DNA from: Roseiconus nitratireducens
Lineage (GTDB): Bacteria; Planctomycetota; Planctomycetia; Pirellulales; Pirellulaceae
Assembly (NCBI RefSeq): GCF_008629675.1
Contig: NZ_VWOX01000002.1
Location: forward strand, 620,001 to 684,000
Direction: 5' to 3'
DNA length: 64,000 nucleotides
Position numbers and translations under genes: made by a program. The notes under the pieces are model-generated. The model did not search any database, was not told the origin of the DNA, and worked only from the letters and a program-made list of their open reading frames with translations. Shown one piece after another: positions 8,637 through 17,684 of the stretch; the stretch's first letter is position 1, and each line of letters starts with the position of its first letter.

Positions 8637-9911
8637 TCAGAATTTGACCAGCAGCAACAACGAGTAGTAAATGTCGTTGGGACGCGCGCCTTGCGGTGTG
8701 CTGTCGTACCGGTCCGTTGCCGCCAGTTTGAGCGACAGGTTTTCACTGTCGTCCAGCAGAATCTCCCAGGCCAGATCGGTCACGACACGGTAGTCAGAGA
8801 AATCTTCCCAAGCCGGGAAGTAATCCACCTTGCCCTTCAACTTGTGATACCGGTTCACCTGCCGCTCGGCTTCAATGCCGAAGACAGCTTCCGGCTTCCA
8901 TGAGTCATCCGGCGCACCAATCTCCTTCGAAGCACCCGCACCGAAACGGGTCACCAGCAGCGCGTCGTCCGTACGGATCCAGTGGTAGCCCGCACCGCCG
9001 TTCAAGTTGATGCGGGAATCGAAAGCTTTGAATTGGTCCCACTCGACTCCGAACTTCCCAAATGCCGACCACTGGGATTCCCCCAGCAATCGATCGTAGT
9101 CTGCATTGAATCGGCCATTGTCTTCGGTGGTGACCCCACGATTGGTCGCCTTGCGATAGTCAAAGTCGAACGCGAGCGTGTACAAATCGGTTTTCCGCCG
9201 CATTTCCAATCCGGTCTGCAATGCCAACGTGCGGGCGTTCCCGCTGCTACCATCGAGCCCAAATTCGGCATGGTTCTTCCACCCCTTGGAAATCCACATC
9301 CAGGGGATCTCGTACCAAGCCGTCGTCTCCTCCTCCAACGGCGGTGCTTCCGGAACGATTCCTTCTTCCAGCACGGCTCCCAAAGGCAAGGCGCCGGCTT
9401 GCGGGTCCGGAGACGCAATGCCCGCACCCACCATCTCCGGCTCCAGCACTGCCGATGGAACGCCCTCCGGTAGGGAAGCCCCAGGCGGTGTCGGAAGCGC
9501 AGGGACAGGCAGTTCCAGGTCTTGACCCGCGAGGGCGGCGGCAATCCCCGGCTGAAAATCGGAGCCACCGGCCGAGTTCAACTGCAGGGGATCCAGCTGG
9601 TAGGTGACCTGCTGCAGTTCGTCGGCCGGCGAGGGGAATGATTCTTTCACCGCGGCATTCCGACGACGAAGAATCTCCCGTCCGTCGAACGTGGGAATTC
9701 CACGCTGCCATGAGGAAACCGGTGAATCGGAATTCGTGCCGGTCGAATTCGCGTCGAATTCCTGCCCCCCAACCAAAGCCGCGTTGCAAAACCAGGCCAA
9801 CGCGATGGCCCCCGCGAACCAGCGGCAAAGCAATGGTTTCGGTCGTAGGGCGGGTTTTGATCGGCGACTGGGGCCGAACCACCAAGCGGTCGTGTGGAAA
9901 AACGCGAACAA
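8637..9911 (-). CDS. DUF481 family outer-membrane protein
   Basis: A secreted protein of up to 424 residues whose C-terminal half (about 210-424) matches the DUF481 / YdiY beta-barrel pattern: alternating aromatic strands such as TGLEMRRKTDLYTLAFDFDY, NRFNADYDRLLGESQW-type motifs, and a final strand ending YSLLLLVKF with a terminal phenylalanine typical of outer-membrane proteins. A signal segment is present at about 28-49 (LLCRWFAGAIALAWFCNAALVGG). The middle is a low-complexity linker. The frame opens at TTG 9911; no ATG precedes the signal sequence, so the true start is a non-ATG codon at 9911 or an internal TTG. DUF481 proteins are induced by salt in some bacteria; the function is otherwise unknown. 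Confidence 0.82.
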   Translation of the reverse strand: MFAFFHTTAWWFGPSRRSKPALRPKPLLCRWFAGAIALAWFCNAALVGGQEFDANSTGTNSDSPVSSWQRGIPTFDGREILRRRNAAVKESFPSPADELQQVTYQLDPLQLNSAGGSDFQPGIAAALAGQDLELPVPALPTPPGASLPEGVPSAVLEPEMVGAGIASPDPQAGALPLGAVLEEGIVPEAPPLEEETTAWYEIPWMWISKGWKNHAEFGLDGSSGNARTLALQTGLEMRRKTDLYTLAFDFDYRKATNRGVTTEDNGRFNADYDRLLGESQWSAFGKFGVEWDQFKAFDSRINLNGGAGYHWIRTDDALLVTRFGAGASKEIGAPDDSWKPEAVFGIEAERQVNRYHKLKGKVDYFPAWEDFSDYRVVTDLAWEILLDDSENLSLKLAATDRYDSTPQGARPNDIYYSLLLLVKF

Positions 9912-10233
9912 TTCAGTCCAGCGGGAATGGGAAATCGGGCGGACTGTTGAGAATTAGCAGATTCCGATCGCCGCTGTCCAGCATCATTCCCCCGCCCCGC
10001 CTCCCACTCTCGCGGCTGAAATAAACAGGGACGATCCGTTACGGGGACCAATCCCGGCCCGGGGACAGAGCACCTGCGGGGAGCTGGCAGGCGGAGCCTG
10101 CAAAGCAGGTTGTTCCAAGGCGGGAGCCTTGGAACAAGGGCGTCACCGCCAGCCGGGTAGACCGGCATGACCACCGGCCGCCGGCGGGGCTTCCCGCTGG
10201 CCGATTTCGGTGCGTTTGGTTACCCTTCCGTGC
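9912..10233. other. divergent intergenic region with a palindromic repeat
   Basis: Separates the minus-strand DUF481 gene from the plus-strand TerB-like gene, so it should hold divergent promoters. The clearest structure is at about 10086-10140 (CTGGCAGGCGGAGCCTGC and GTTCCAAGGCGGGAGCCTTG), related to the repeat at 8296-8420. No gene is seen. Confidence 0.5.
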
Positions 10234-10596
10234 ATGGACGAATCTCCGCTCAGCAATCGAATTCGACAACTTCGCAACCTCGTCGTGATGGCGATGGCGG
10301 ACGGATCGATCGGGCAGCGGGAGGTCACGTTGGTTGCCCAACGATGCCACGAACTCGGGCTGGGCGAAGCGGATTTGCAGGATGCTTTGCGATACGGCTT
10401 GGACGACGCGGCGGCCTTGGACTTGCCGACCGATCTGCATGAACGGCAGGTGCTGATGACGGATCTGATTCGGATGATGGCCGCTGACGGCAAGCTGGAC
10501 GAGACGGAGAAGCGACTGTTTGCACTGGCTGCTGCAAAGATGAAGCTGCCCGCCGATCAGCTGAATCGCTTGATTGATCAAACGTTGGGAACGTAG
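10234..10596 (+). CDS. TerB-like (tellurite-resistance TerB/DjlA-type) domain protein
   Basis: A 120-residue, all-helical soluble protein. The ATG at 10234 is preferred over a GTG at 10210. Two acidic helix-loop motifs recur, VMAMADGSIGQREVTLV (about 20-36) and RMMAADGKLDETEKRLF (about 80-96), the duplicated AD-G-x-E pattern of TerB-like domains that may bind metal ions. The stop is only 2 bp from the GTG start of the CoaB gene, so the two are probably co-transcribed, although no functional link is obvious. Confidence 0.75.
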   Translation: MDESPLSNRIRQLRNLVVMAMADGSIGQREVTLVAQRCHELGLGEADLQDALRYGLDDAAALDLPTDLHERQVLMTDLIRMMAADGKLDETEKRLFALAAAKMKLPADQLNRLIDQTLGT

Positions 10597-10598
10597 GT

Positions 10599-11255
10599 GT
10601 GGCAAGAATTCTGATCACGTCAGGACCGACACGGCAGTACCTTGATCCGGTTCGCTACCTGTCGAACGCTTCCAGCGGTCGGATGGGCGCTGCACTTGCC
10701 ACCGCCGCATTGGAGCTGGGACACGAGGTTGTGGTGATCAGTGGTCCGGTGCAAATCGATTACCCGCCCCGCGCCCACGTCGTCCCTGTCGTCTCAACGG
10801 ACGACATGTTGGAGGCCAGCCAAGAATGGTTTAAGAAGTGCGACGGAGCGATTGGGGCAGCGGCCCCCTGCGACTACATGCCGCGATTCGTCGAATCACA
10901 GAAAATTGCCAAGACGGGTGCCCCGCTGACACTGGAATTGATCGAAACGCCCGACGTGGTCGCGACCCTTGGCCAAACCAAACTTCCCGGGCAATGGGTC
11001 GTCGGATTCGCATTGGAAACCGAAGACCGCAGATTTCGGGCAACTGTCAAACTGGAAAAAAAACATTGTGACCTGATCGTCAGCAACGGACCCTCGGCCA
11101 TTGATTCGCTGGACAACCACGTTGAATTGCTGGATGCGGCAGGCGACGTCGTGGCCAGCGTTCATGGCAGCAAGCAGCAAGTCGCCGATGTCCTGTTGGA
11201 TCACATTCAACAGCGACTGATCGGCCGGGTTTCCGGCACCAAAGCGCCCGGCTGA
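10599..11255 (+). CDS. coaB: phosphopantothenate-cysteine ligase (CoaB domain, stand-alone)
   Basis: A 218-residue protein equal to the C-terminal half of bacterial Dfp. It joins 4'-phosphopantothenate and cysteine through a nucleotide-activated acyl intermediate in coenzyme A synthesis. Visible motifs: ILITSGPTRQYLDPVRYLSN at the N-terminus, SNASSGRMGAALA (the Asn equivalent to E. coli Dfp Asn210), AAAPCDYMP, QKIAK (variant of the KIKK catalytic-lysine motif) and VGFALETED. The CoaC decarboxylase half is missing here, so it must be encoded elsewhere, as in other bacteria with split CoaB/CoaC. The start is GTG 10599, 2 bp after the TerB-like gene. Confidence 0.93.
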   Translation: MARILITSGPTRQYLDPVRYLSNASSGRMGAALATAALELGHEVVVISGPVQIDYPPRAHVVPVVSTDDMLEASQEWFKKCDGAIGAAAPCDYMPRFVESQKIAKTGAPLTLELIETPDVVATLGQTKLPGQWVVGFALETEDRRFRATVKLEKKHCDLIVSNGPSAIDSLDNHVELLDAAGDVVASVHGSKQQVADVLLDHIQQRLIGRVSGTKAPG

Positions 11256-11413
11256 TGTGGGGCTGATTGGAACCGCCGGCGCGCCTCGCCACGCTGCGTC
11301 TGCCAGCGTTGGACGGAAAAGACCGCCCGCACCGTGGCCCAGTGCCGCCGCCCTCACGTTCCGACACCGCCTTTGACCGCGAACTTGATTCCCAACTCTG
11401 TCCCCGCAAATTC

Positions 11414-12334
11414 ATGTCCACCGATACGCGAATCGATCTGTCCACCACCCTCGGCAGACTGGAATTGCCCAATCCGATCATGGTCGCCTCGGGAACCTTC
11501 GGTTACGCGCGCGAGATGCAACAGGTCGTCGACCTCTCCCGACTGGGCGCCGTGCTACCGAAAACCATCACCGCCGAACCACGCATCGGAAATGCCCCCT
11601 GGCGAACGGTCGAAACCTCGGCCGGACTGTTGAATGCCATTGGCCTGGACAATGACGGCGTGGAGGCGTTCATTGAACATCATCTGCCGTACCTGCAATC
11701 GCAGTCGGTTCCGATCGTAGTCAGCGTTGCGGGACGGACGCGTGACGAGTTCGTGGCCCTGGCCCAACGAATCGGTGAATTGGGCGTGGCCGCCGTGGAA
11801 CTGAACCTGTCCTGTCCGAATGTCAGCGGCGGAGTCGATTTTGGTACGAACGCGACGTCTTGCTATGAAGTGGTATCGGCTGCCAGGCAAGCCTGCGCCG
11901 TCCCGGTGTTGGCGAAATTGACTCCGAATGTCACCAGCATTGCCGACATCGCGCGGGCCGCCGCGGAGGGTGGGGCCGATGCCGTCTGTCTGATCAACAC
12001 CGTGCTGGCGATGGCGATCGATTGGCGCAAACGCAAACCCATGCTCGGCAATGGTATGGGCGGGTTGAGTGGCCCGGCGATCAAACCCATCGCGCTGCGA
12101 TGTGTGCACCAGGTCGCCTCGGCCGTCGAAGTTCCAATCGTCGGCATCGGGGGCATCGCATCGATCGATGATTGCATGCAGTTTCTGGTCGCGGGGGCGT
12201 CGGCCGTCCAGATTGGAACGGCCAATTACTACGACCCCACCGTGTCGGTTCGAATCATCGACCAACTGCCCGACGCGCTGGCGGAGCTGGGTGCGTCTTG
12301 CGTGCGAGAAATCGTCGGCACACTGGAGGTGTAA
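11414..12334 (+). CDS. pyrD: dihydroorotate dehydrogenase, class 1B type
   Basis: A 306-residue FMN enzyme that oxidises dihydroorotate to orotate in pyrimidine synthesis. ATG 11414 starts [11 protein letters not shown]; upstream in-frame sequence is low complexity. The active-site loop [10 protein letters not shown] places Cys134 as catalytic base, the hallmark of class 1 enzymes. VASGTFGYA, the KLTPNVT lysine and the phosphate-binding [11 protein letters not shown] and [15 protein letters not shown] segments are present. Class 1B enzymes usually pair with the iron-sulfur flavoprotein PyrK, which is not in this neighbourhood. The TAA stop is 5 bp before the ABC-F gene, suggesting joint transcription. 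Confidence 0.93.
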   Translation: MSTDTRIDLSTTLGRLELPNPIMVASGTFGYAREMQQVVDLSRLGAVLPKTITAEPRIGNAPWRTVETSAGLLNAIGLDNDGVEAFIEHHLPYLQSQSVPIVVSVAGRTRDEFVALAQRIGELGVAAVELNLSCPNVSGGVDFGTNATSCYEVVSAARQACAVPVLAKLTPNVTSIADIARAAAEGGADAVCLINTVLAMAIDWRKRKPMLGNGMGGLSGPAIKPIALRCVHQVASAVEVPIVGIGGIASIDDCMQFLVAGASAVQIGTANYYDPTVSVRIIDQLPDALAELGASCVREIVGTLEV

Positions 12335-12339
12335 TCAGA

Positions 12340-14175
12340 ATGGCTTTGTTGACGATTGCCGATGTGACCATCGGCTTTGCCGGCCCAAGTCTGCTGGATG
12401 GCGTGACGGCACAAGTTGAACGTGGACAGCGGATCGGATTGCTGGGACGAAACGGCGCCGGCAAGACCACCTTGTTGAAACTGTTGGCAGGTCAGCTGCA
12501 ACCGGACAATGGGGAGATCATTCTGGACGACCAAACCCGTGTCGCGCGGCTGATCCAGGACGTCCCCGCGGACCTTCACGGCAGCATCGGTGAGATCGTG
12601 TTGAGTGGCGTTCCCAAGGCAAAGGTCGACGATCCGACCACCCGCTGGGAAGCCGAACACGATGTGGAGATCACGCTCTCGCAAATGGCACTCGACGCCG
12701 ACACGTCCTTCGATTCGCTCTCCAGCGGGATGAAGCGGCGGGTCCTGCTGGCGCAGGCCATCGTGTCCCGGCCCGACATCCTGCTGCTGGACGAACCGAC
12801 CAACCACTTGGACATCGCATCGATCCTGTGGCTGGAAGACTTTCTCTCACGGTGGCAGAACACCCTGATCTTCATCACCCACGACCGTTCGTTTCTTCAG
12901 CGTCTGGCGACACGGATTTGGGAGATCGATCGAGGTCGTTTGTTCGATTGGAGCTGCGACTATCAGACGTTCCTCGTCCGCAAGGAACAGGCGTTGGAGG
13001 CCGAAGAGAAGCAGAACGCGCTGTTCGACAAACGCTTGGCGGAAGAAGAAGCCTGGATCCGCCAGGGAATCAAGGCACGACGAACACGAAATGAGGGACG
13101 TGTCAAAGCCCTCAAAGCCATGCGTCGCCAGCGTCAAGAACGCCAGGAACGCGAAGGCACCGCCAAGTTGTCTTTGCAGGATTCACAGCGGAGCGGAGCT
13201 CTGGTGGCAGAACTGAAGGACGTTTCGTTTTCTTACCAGGACCAACCCATTGTCGACCAATTCTCCACGACGGTCATGCGGGGCGACAAGATTGGCATCA
13301 TCGGTCCCAACGGGGCCGGCAAGTCGACCTTGTTAAAGTTGTTGTTGGGAAAACTGCCGCCCGATTCGGGCCAAGTGCGTTTGGGAACCAAACTGCAAAT
13401 CGCCTACTTCGACCAGCTCCGCGATACGCTGGATCCCGAAATGACGGTCCAAGAGAACGTCGGAGAAGGCAGCGAGCAAATGCAGCTGGGCAACAAGAAG
13501 AAACACGTACTGGGGTACCTCCAGGATTACTTGTTCACGCCCGAGCGGGCCCGTACCAAAGTCAAGTTTCTCTCCGGCGGTGAACGCAACCGAGCTCTGC
13601 TGGCAAAGCTGATGAGCAAACCGGCCAACGTGCTGGTCATGGACGAACCGACCAATGACCTGGATGCCGAAACGCTGGAACTGTTGGAAGAACAACTGGT
13701 TGAGTTCGATGGAACGCTGCTGTTGGTCAGCCACGACCGAACCTTCCTGAACAACGTCGTCACCAGCACCATCGTGTTCGAAGACGAGACGATCCGACAA
13801 TACGTCGGCGGCTACGACGAATGGCAAGCCGCTGTGGCGCGGCGTCCCCAGGAATCATCCAGCGACAAGAAGACTCCGTCCAAACCCGATTCCTCCACAA
13901 CCCCGTTCGAACCGGCGAAGGTCGCGGAATCGACTTCGGCTTCGGATTCGAATTCGCCGCGAAAACTTTCTTACAAAGAGAAACGCGAGCTGGATGCGTT
14001 GCCCGAAAAGATCGAATCTCTGGAACAGCAGATTGCCCAGTGGCACGCCGTGATGGCCGATCCGGCCTATTACCAAGGCGGCGGCGACAAGATTGCGTCT
14101 GATGCCGCAAAACTGGCCGAGGCCGAATCCGAGCTGGCACAAGCGTTCGAACGTTGGGAACAGCTGGAATCTTGA
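12340..14175 (+). CDS. ABC-F family ATPase (Uup-like)
   Basis: A 611-residue soluble protein with two ATP-binding cassettes and no membrane segments, so a ribosome-associated ABC-F factor rather than a transporter. ATG 12340 begins MALLTIADVTIGF. Cassette 1 shows GRNGAGKTTLLKLL, LSSGMKRRVLLAQA and LLLDEPTNHLD. Cassette 2 shows GPNGAGKSTLLKLLLG, LSGGERNRALLAKL and VMDEPTNDLD. Between them is the charged linker (about 230-290, EAEEKQNALFDKRLAEEEAW). The C-terminal ~90 residues are a predicted coiled coil (EKRELDALPEKIESLEQQIA), typical of the Uup subgroup. Likely roles are translation-associated or stalled-ribosome functions; Uup is also linked to transposon precise excision in E. coli. Confidence 0.92.
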   Translation: MALLTIADVTIGFAGPSLLDGVTAQVERGQRIGLLGRNGAGKTTLLKLLAGQLQPDNGEIILDDQTRVARLIQDVPADLHGSIGEIVLSGVPKAKVDDPTTRWEAEHDVEITLSQMALDADTSFDSLSSGMKRRVLLAQAIVSRPDILLLDEPTNHLDIASILWLEDFLSRWQNTLIFITHDRSFLQRLATRIWEIDRGRLFDWSCDYQTFLVRKEQALEAEEKQNALFDKRLAEEEAWIRQGIKARRTRNEGRVKALKAMRRQRQERQEREGTAKLSLQDSQRSGALVAELKDVSFSYQDQPIVDQFSTTVMRGDKIGIIGPNGAGKSTLLKLLLGKLPPDSGQVRLGTKLQIAYFDQLRDTLDPEMTVQENVGEGSEQMQLGNKKKHVLGYLQDYLFTPERARTKVKFLSGGERNRALLAKLMSKPANVLVMDEPTNDLDAETLELLEEQLVEFDGTLLLVSHDRTFLNNVVTSTIVFEDETIRQYVGGYDEWQAAVARRPQESSSDKKTPSKPDSSTTPFEPAKVAESTSASDSNSPRKLSYKEKRELDALPEKIESLEQQIAQWHAVMADPAYYQGGGDKIASDAAKLAEAESELAQAFERWEQLES

Positions 14176-14211
14176 TCGCATCAGGTTAATCGATCTCGAC
14201 TCCGGTCGTGG

Positions 14212-15006
14212 CTACTTCGCCTGCTCTTGCAACATCCGTTTCACCCGCTCTCGCTCTTTTTCCAATGCGGCGGACGGAATCGGCAGGGGCCGGAACGTCG
14301 CCGAGGCCACGACCGGCTCATCTTCGGGAATCTCTCGCCACGCGAGTTTCCGGAACCACACCGGCTGGCCGTGATCTTGCAGCCAAAGCTCCCCGCCTCG
14401 ACCACTCAGATCGCCGCCGCGAATGGCCAACAAATGCACCATCGGCGCCCAACGTGGATCGGCATAGTCAAAATCGAGCACCTTTTCTTCGTTCAGCCAG
14501 TGCTGGATGACGGTGCCTTTGCAAACGATGCGGGCAGTATTCCATTCTCCAAACGGCTTCGTCGCATCCTTCGACGGCGCCATGCAAAAGAACAGCGACG
14601 CGGCGGACTGTCGGGGGTTCTCTCCGTAGGAACTGTGTTGATTGTCCAGCACCTGGTACTCGACTTGCCCTGGACGGTAGTAGACACCACTGTTGCACCC
14701 CTTGGAAACCTTCCACTCGAATCGCAATTCGAAATCGTCCGGAACCTTGGCCCGCGTGAAAGTCAGGGAGCCACCCGACTCCGAACGATAGAACGCGCCG
14801 TCTTGAATGATCCAGTTTCCGCCATGCCGCCAACCGTCAAAGGTTCGGCCATCGAAAAGCTGGGTGAATTCAGGCTCCTCGTTCGAGGACGTCTTTGCCG
14901 CCCCTTCCGTATCCTTTTGTTGGATCGCGGGCGGCTGGGCCCGCACCACCGAAGTGGAAAACACGAACAGGAGAATTACACCGCTTCGAACCAGCGTCAG
15001 TTTCAT
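14212..15006 (-). CDS. DUF1080 (3-keto-disaccharide hydrolase-like) secreted protein
   Basis: A 264-residue protein. The start is ATG 15006 (a TTG just upstream is ignored), giving signal peptide MKLTLVRSGVILLFVFSTSVVRA. The domain is a concanavalin-like beta-sandwich with the DUF1080 signatures FDGRTFDGWRHGG, FELRFEWKVS, NSGVYYR, YQVLDNQHS and EWNTARIVCKG, then HWLNEEKVLDF. Families of this fold occur in great number in planctomycetes; some act as 3-keto-disaccharide hydrolases, but most are uncharacterised. It lies 39 bp downstream of the metallophosphoesterase gene on the same strand. Confidence 0.9.
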   Translation of the reverse strand: MKLTLVRSGVILLFVFSTSVVRAQPPAIQQKDTEGAAKTSSNEEPEFTQLFDGRTFDGWRHGGNWIIQDGAFYRSESGGSLTFTRAKVPDDFELRFEWKVSKGCNSGVYYRPGQVEYQVLDNQHSSYGENPRQSAASLFFCMAPSKDATKPFGEWNTARIVCKGTVIQHWLNEEKVLDFDYADPRWAPMVHLLAIRGGDLSGRGGELWLQDHGQPVWFRKLAWREIPEDEPVVASATFRPLPIPSAALEKERERVKRMLQEQAK

Positions 15007-15045
15007 CAAGTCAAGATTGGGTTGGTGGCGACAACATCACCTTCG

Positions 15046-15810
15046 TCAATGCAAATGGTCCGGCAACGAATCTTCGAATTCGATTTTGACCGGTGAGAAC
15101 GGAACATGTCGGATGGTGGCGCCGCCATTGTAGAATCGCACGCCGTCGACCCACAGGCCGTGAATCTGTCGGTGAGTGTGGCCAAAGACAATTTGCCGAA
15201 CTCCCTGGACCCGATCTTGGGGTTGGCGATGCATCCAACGGAGCAGCCGCAAACAGGTCCGTCGTTTCCGGTGCGCCGCCGTGGCAACCGCACGGTGCAG
15301 CCGTGCCGCGACCGCGGCGTCGTAGGCTCGATGCTGTAGCGGTCCAGCTTCCGGCTTATTGCTCCATCGTTCCCGGTATTGATCGAACGCTTGCGCCGAT
15401 CCGTCCCCCTCGATCACGTCCCCGTGCACAAACAGCGTGTCACGGATCCGGACTGAGTCGACACCGCCAAAGAACTTGGGATGATCGGCAAACCGTTGCC
15501 GCAACGCCTCACCGAACGGCGCGTGTGCGTCGTGATTGCCAAGCAGAAAGATGAACTGCTTGTCGGGAAAGCGTTCACACCAGTCGCCCAGCCAACGCAG
15601 CGCCAGGTTGATCGTCGCCTCGCCATTCCCCGCTTGGCTCCAGCGAAAATCGAACAAGTCACCTCCCCACACGCACAAGTCGCTCCAGTCAACCGATTCT
15701 TCGATCAGAGATTCGTATTGGCCGGCATTGCTGCGGGATGAAAACAGATGCAGATCCGAGATGAACGTCAATCGCTCCGGTTCGGCGTCCTCGGGCCACG
15801 TGTGAATCAT
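15046..15810 (-). CDS. calcineurin-like metallophosphoesterase (LpxH-like)
   Basis: A 254-residue cytoplasmic phosphoesterase. ATG 15810 gives MIHTWPEDAEPERLTFISDL; a GTG at 15843 in the same frame is a possible alternative. The metal-binding motifs are all visible: D-x-H in ISDLHLF, GDxxD in WGGDLFDF, GNHD in LLGNHDAHAPFG, H in FVHGDVIEG, and GHTH in VFGHTHRQIHG. The set and size resemble UDP-2,3-diacylglucosamine hydrolase (LpxH) and related enzymes, but the neighbourhood has no lipid A genes, so the substrate stays open. Confidence 0.88.
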   Translation of the reverse strand: MIHTWPEDAEPERLTFISDLHLFSSRSNAGQYESLIEESVDWSDLCVWGGDLFDFRWSQAGNGEATINLALRWLGDWCERFPDKQFIFLLGNHDAHAPFGEALRQRFADHPKFFGGVDSVRIRDTLFVHGDVIEGDGSAQAFDQYRERWSNKPEAGPLQHRAYDAAVAARLHRAVATAAHRKRRTCLRLLRWMHRQPQDRVQGVRQIVFGHTHRQIHGLWVDGVRFYNGGATIRHVPFSPVKIEFEDSLPDHLH

Positions 15811-15843
15811 CGTTTGTCTCGGTCTTCGTGAAGTTTCATTCAC

Positions 15844-16146
15844 CCTTCCGCTTGGAGGTCGTCCAGCTTTGCTTCACCCGCCCTCCGGGAGGGTCGCGGA
15901 GGAGCTTGCGACGACGCGGGGAGGGGCATGGCGGACATGCTTGATTTCATCTGGTTGATGAAGACACCCTCCCCAAAGGCTCGTGCCTCACCTTTGACCC
16001 TCCCGGAGGGAGGGTGATCTCAAAAAACACGTCTTTTGCCGACTCAGAAAGCTACACGACCTCCAAGCGGGAAGGCGCAGGTTGTTCTCATGCGGTCGCA
16101 CTTGTCATGCCCCAAGGGCGAGTGTGGAGGCCGACATCCTACCAAA
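15844..16146. other. intergenic region containing an interspersed repeat
   Basis: About half of this gap is repeat copy B (15874-16017). The rest has only short frames and no recognisable signal apart from the promoter presumably needed by the metallophosphoesterase gene. Confidence 0.5.
15874..16017. repeat. interspersed MITE-like repeat, copy B
   Basis: This 144-bp copy of the element at 246-390 has terminal inverted repeats with a single mismatch. The inner arms CGCGGGGAGGGGC and CCCTCCCCAAAGGC are conserved; the core between them differs from copy A. Outside the termini the flanking DNA shows no relation to copies A or C, which argues for dispersal of a defined unit. Confidence 0.8.
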
Positions 16147-17589
16147 TCACGGCCGGTCGCCGGTGTTTTCAGGATGGTCGTATTCAGGATTGTCTCTCAT
16201 CGGATCCGCCCCCACTTCGCGCTGCCAGTCATGCAGCTTTTTCGTCAGCTCGGCAACCTTGTCGGGCCGTCGATCCGACAAATCATCGGTCTCACCAAGG
16301 TCACGATCCAAGTCATAAAGCGAGACCTCGCCGGTTTCGTAGTTCTCGATCAGCTTCCAGCTTCCGCACCGCACGACCCCGCTGGGAAAACTTTCCGGAT
16401 GTTGGTTGTAGTGGGGGTAATGCCAGAAAAGTGCTTGTCGTTGAATCGATCCGTCTGCTTTCAGCAATGGCACCAGGTTTTTTCCGTCGACATGTTGATA
16501 GGGCCGAAGCGGTTGTCCCGTGGCCGCCAAAATCGTCGGATAAAAGTCCGTGCTGATAACCGGCTCCGAACAAACCCGTCCCGGGGAAGCATGTCCCGGC
16601 CAGTGCATGATCAAGGGGACTCGAATGCCGCCTTCGTAGTTGGATCCTTTGTTCGCCCGCAACGGAGCATTGCTGGTCGCTTTGGCAAACCCGCCGTTAT
16701 CGCTGGTGAAGATCACCAGCGTTTCTTGGTCGATCCCCCGATCGCGAAGCGTTGCCATCACCCGTCCCACGCTTTCGTCGACGCTCTCCACCATCGCGGC
16801 GTACTCGGCCGACCCCTGCCGCTGCTTCTTCGGAATCTCGCGGTAGTGTTTGACCTTCTCAGGTTTTCCTTGGAGAGGCGCGTGAACGGCGTAATGGGAA
16901 AGCATCAAGAAAAAGGGGCGACGGTCAGCATCACGAATGAATCGCTCCGCCTCTTCCGCCAACCGGTCGACCAGATAGTCCCCCGGTTCTCCGCCGACAG
17001 GCGAATCCTTGTGCAAGGTCTGCCCGGTCGTCGGAATCTTCCAACTGCCGCGGAAGGGATAAAAGTAGGCCCCCGGCGCCCCGTAGTCGCGCCCGCCAAC
17101 ATTGACGTCAAAACCCTGGTGCTCGGGATAGTAATACGTCTCCGTTCCCAGGTGCCATTTTCCGATGAAGCCCGTGCGGTAGCCTGATTCTCGCAGAGCC
17201 TCGGCAATCGTGACCTCCTCCAGCGGCAAATTGGACAGGTAACGCCCTTCGCGCATGCGATGATCCGTTGGGCTCCAGCGTCCCGAAGGCAGCCATTGGG
17301 TCAGCATCAGTCGGGCCGGGTACTTGCCGCTCAAGACCGCCGCCCGTGTCGGGGAACACACGTTGCATGCGGCGTAAGCGTCCGAGAATCGGACTCCCTG
17401 TTCCGCCAAACGGTCGATGTGGGGCGTCCTGTAATAGCGACTGCCGTAACAACCCAGGTCGGACCAACCAAGGTCATCGACCAAAATCAAAACAACGTTG
17501 GTGGCTTTGTGATCGTTGTCGAGTTCCTCATCAGAACGAGCAACCAGTGCTGGAAGCGTCAGCAGCATCGCCCACAAAACGTATCTCAT
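16147..17589 (-). CDS. sulfatase (arylsulfatase A type)
   Basis: A 480-residue secreted formylglycine sulfatase. The start MRYVLWAMLLTLPALVA gives a signal peptide; an in-frame ATG 30 bases upstream (MAPNQRRVLK) is possible. The metal site LILVDDLGWSDLGCYGS is at the N-terminus. The nucleophile motif CSPTR spans residues 78-82, whose Cys must be converted to formylglycine by a sulfatase-maturing enzyme not seen here. GYRTGFIGKWHLG, FTSDNGGF and the RVPLIMHWPGH region complete the fold. Planctomycete sulfatases generally desulfate algal polysaccharides; the exact substrate cannot be read. The neighbouring gene on the same strand is a second sulfatase of another subgroup. Confidence 0.92.
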   Translation of the reverse strand: MRYVLWAMLLTLPALVARSDEELDNDHKATNVVLILVDDLGWSDLGCYGSRYYRTPHIDRLAEQGVRFSDAYAACNVCSPTRAAVLSGKYPARLMLTQWLPSGRWSPTDHRMREGRYLSNLPLEEVTIAEALRESGYRTGFIGKWHLGTETYYYPEHQGFDVNVGGRDYGAPGAYFYPFRGSWKIPTTGQTLHKDSPVGGEPGDYLVDRLAEEAERFIRDADRRPFFLMLSHYAVHAPLQGKPEKVKHYREIPKKQRQGSAEYAAMVESVDESVGRVMATLRDRGIDQETLVIFTSDNGGFAKATSNAPLRANKGSNYEGGIRVPLIMHWPGHASPGRVCSEPVISTDFYPTILAATGQPLRPYQHVDGKNLVPLLKADGSIQRQALFWHYPHYNQHPESFPSGVVRCGSWKLIENYETGEVSLYDLDRDLGETDDLSDRRPDKVAELTKKLHDWQREVGADPMRDNPEYDHPENTGDRP

Positions 17590-17684
17590 CTTCAACACTC
17601 TTCGTTGATTCGGTGCCATTCAGGTCGGTTCCAGCGATCACGGTCGCCTAAAAAGATTGCCGGCAAGGGCGCAGAACAAACATT

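Noticed and set aside
16036..17187. 383-codon plus-strand frame opposite sulfatase 1
   Set aside because: The minus strand holds the sulfatase with all catalytic motifs; the opposite frame is a compositional shadow.
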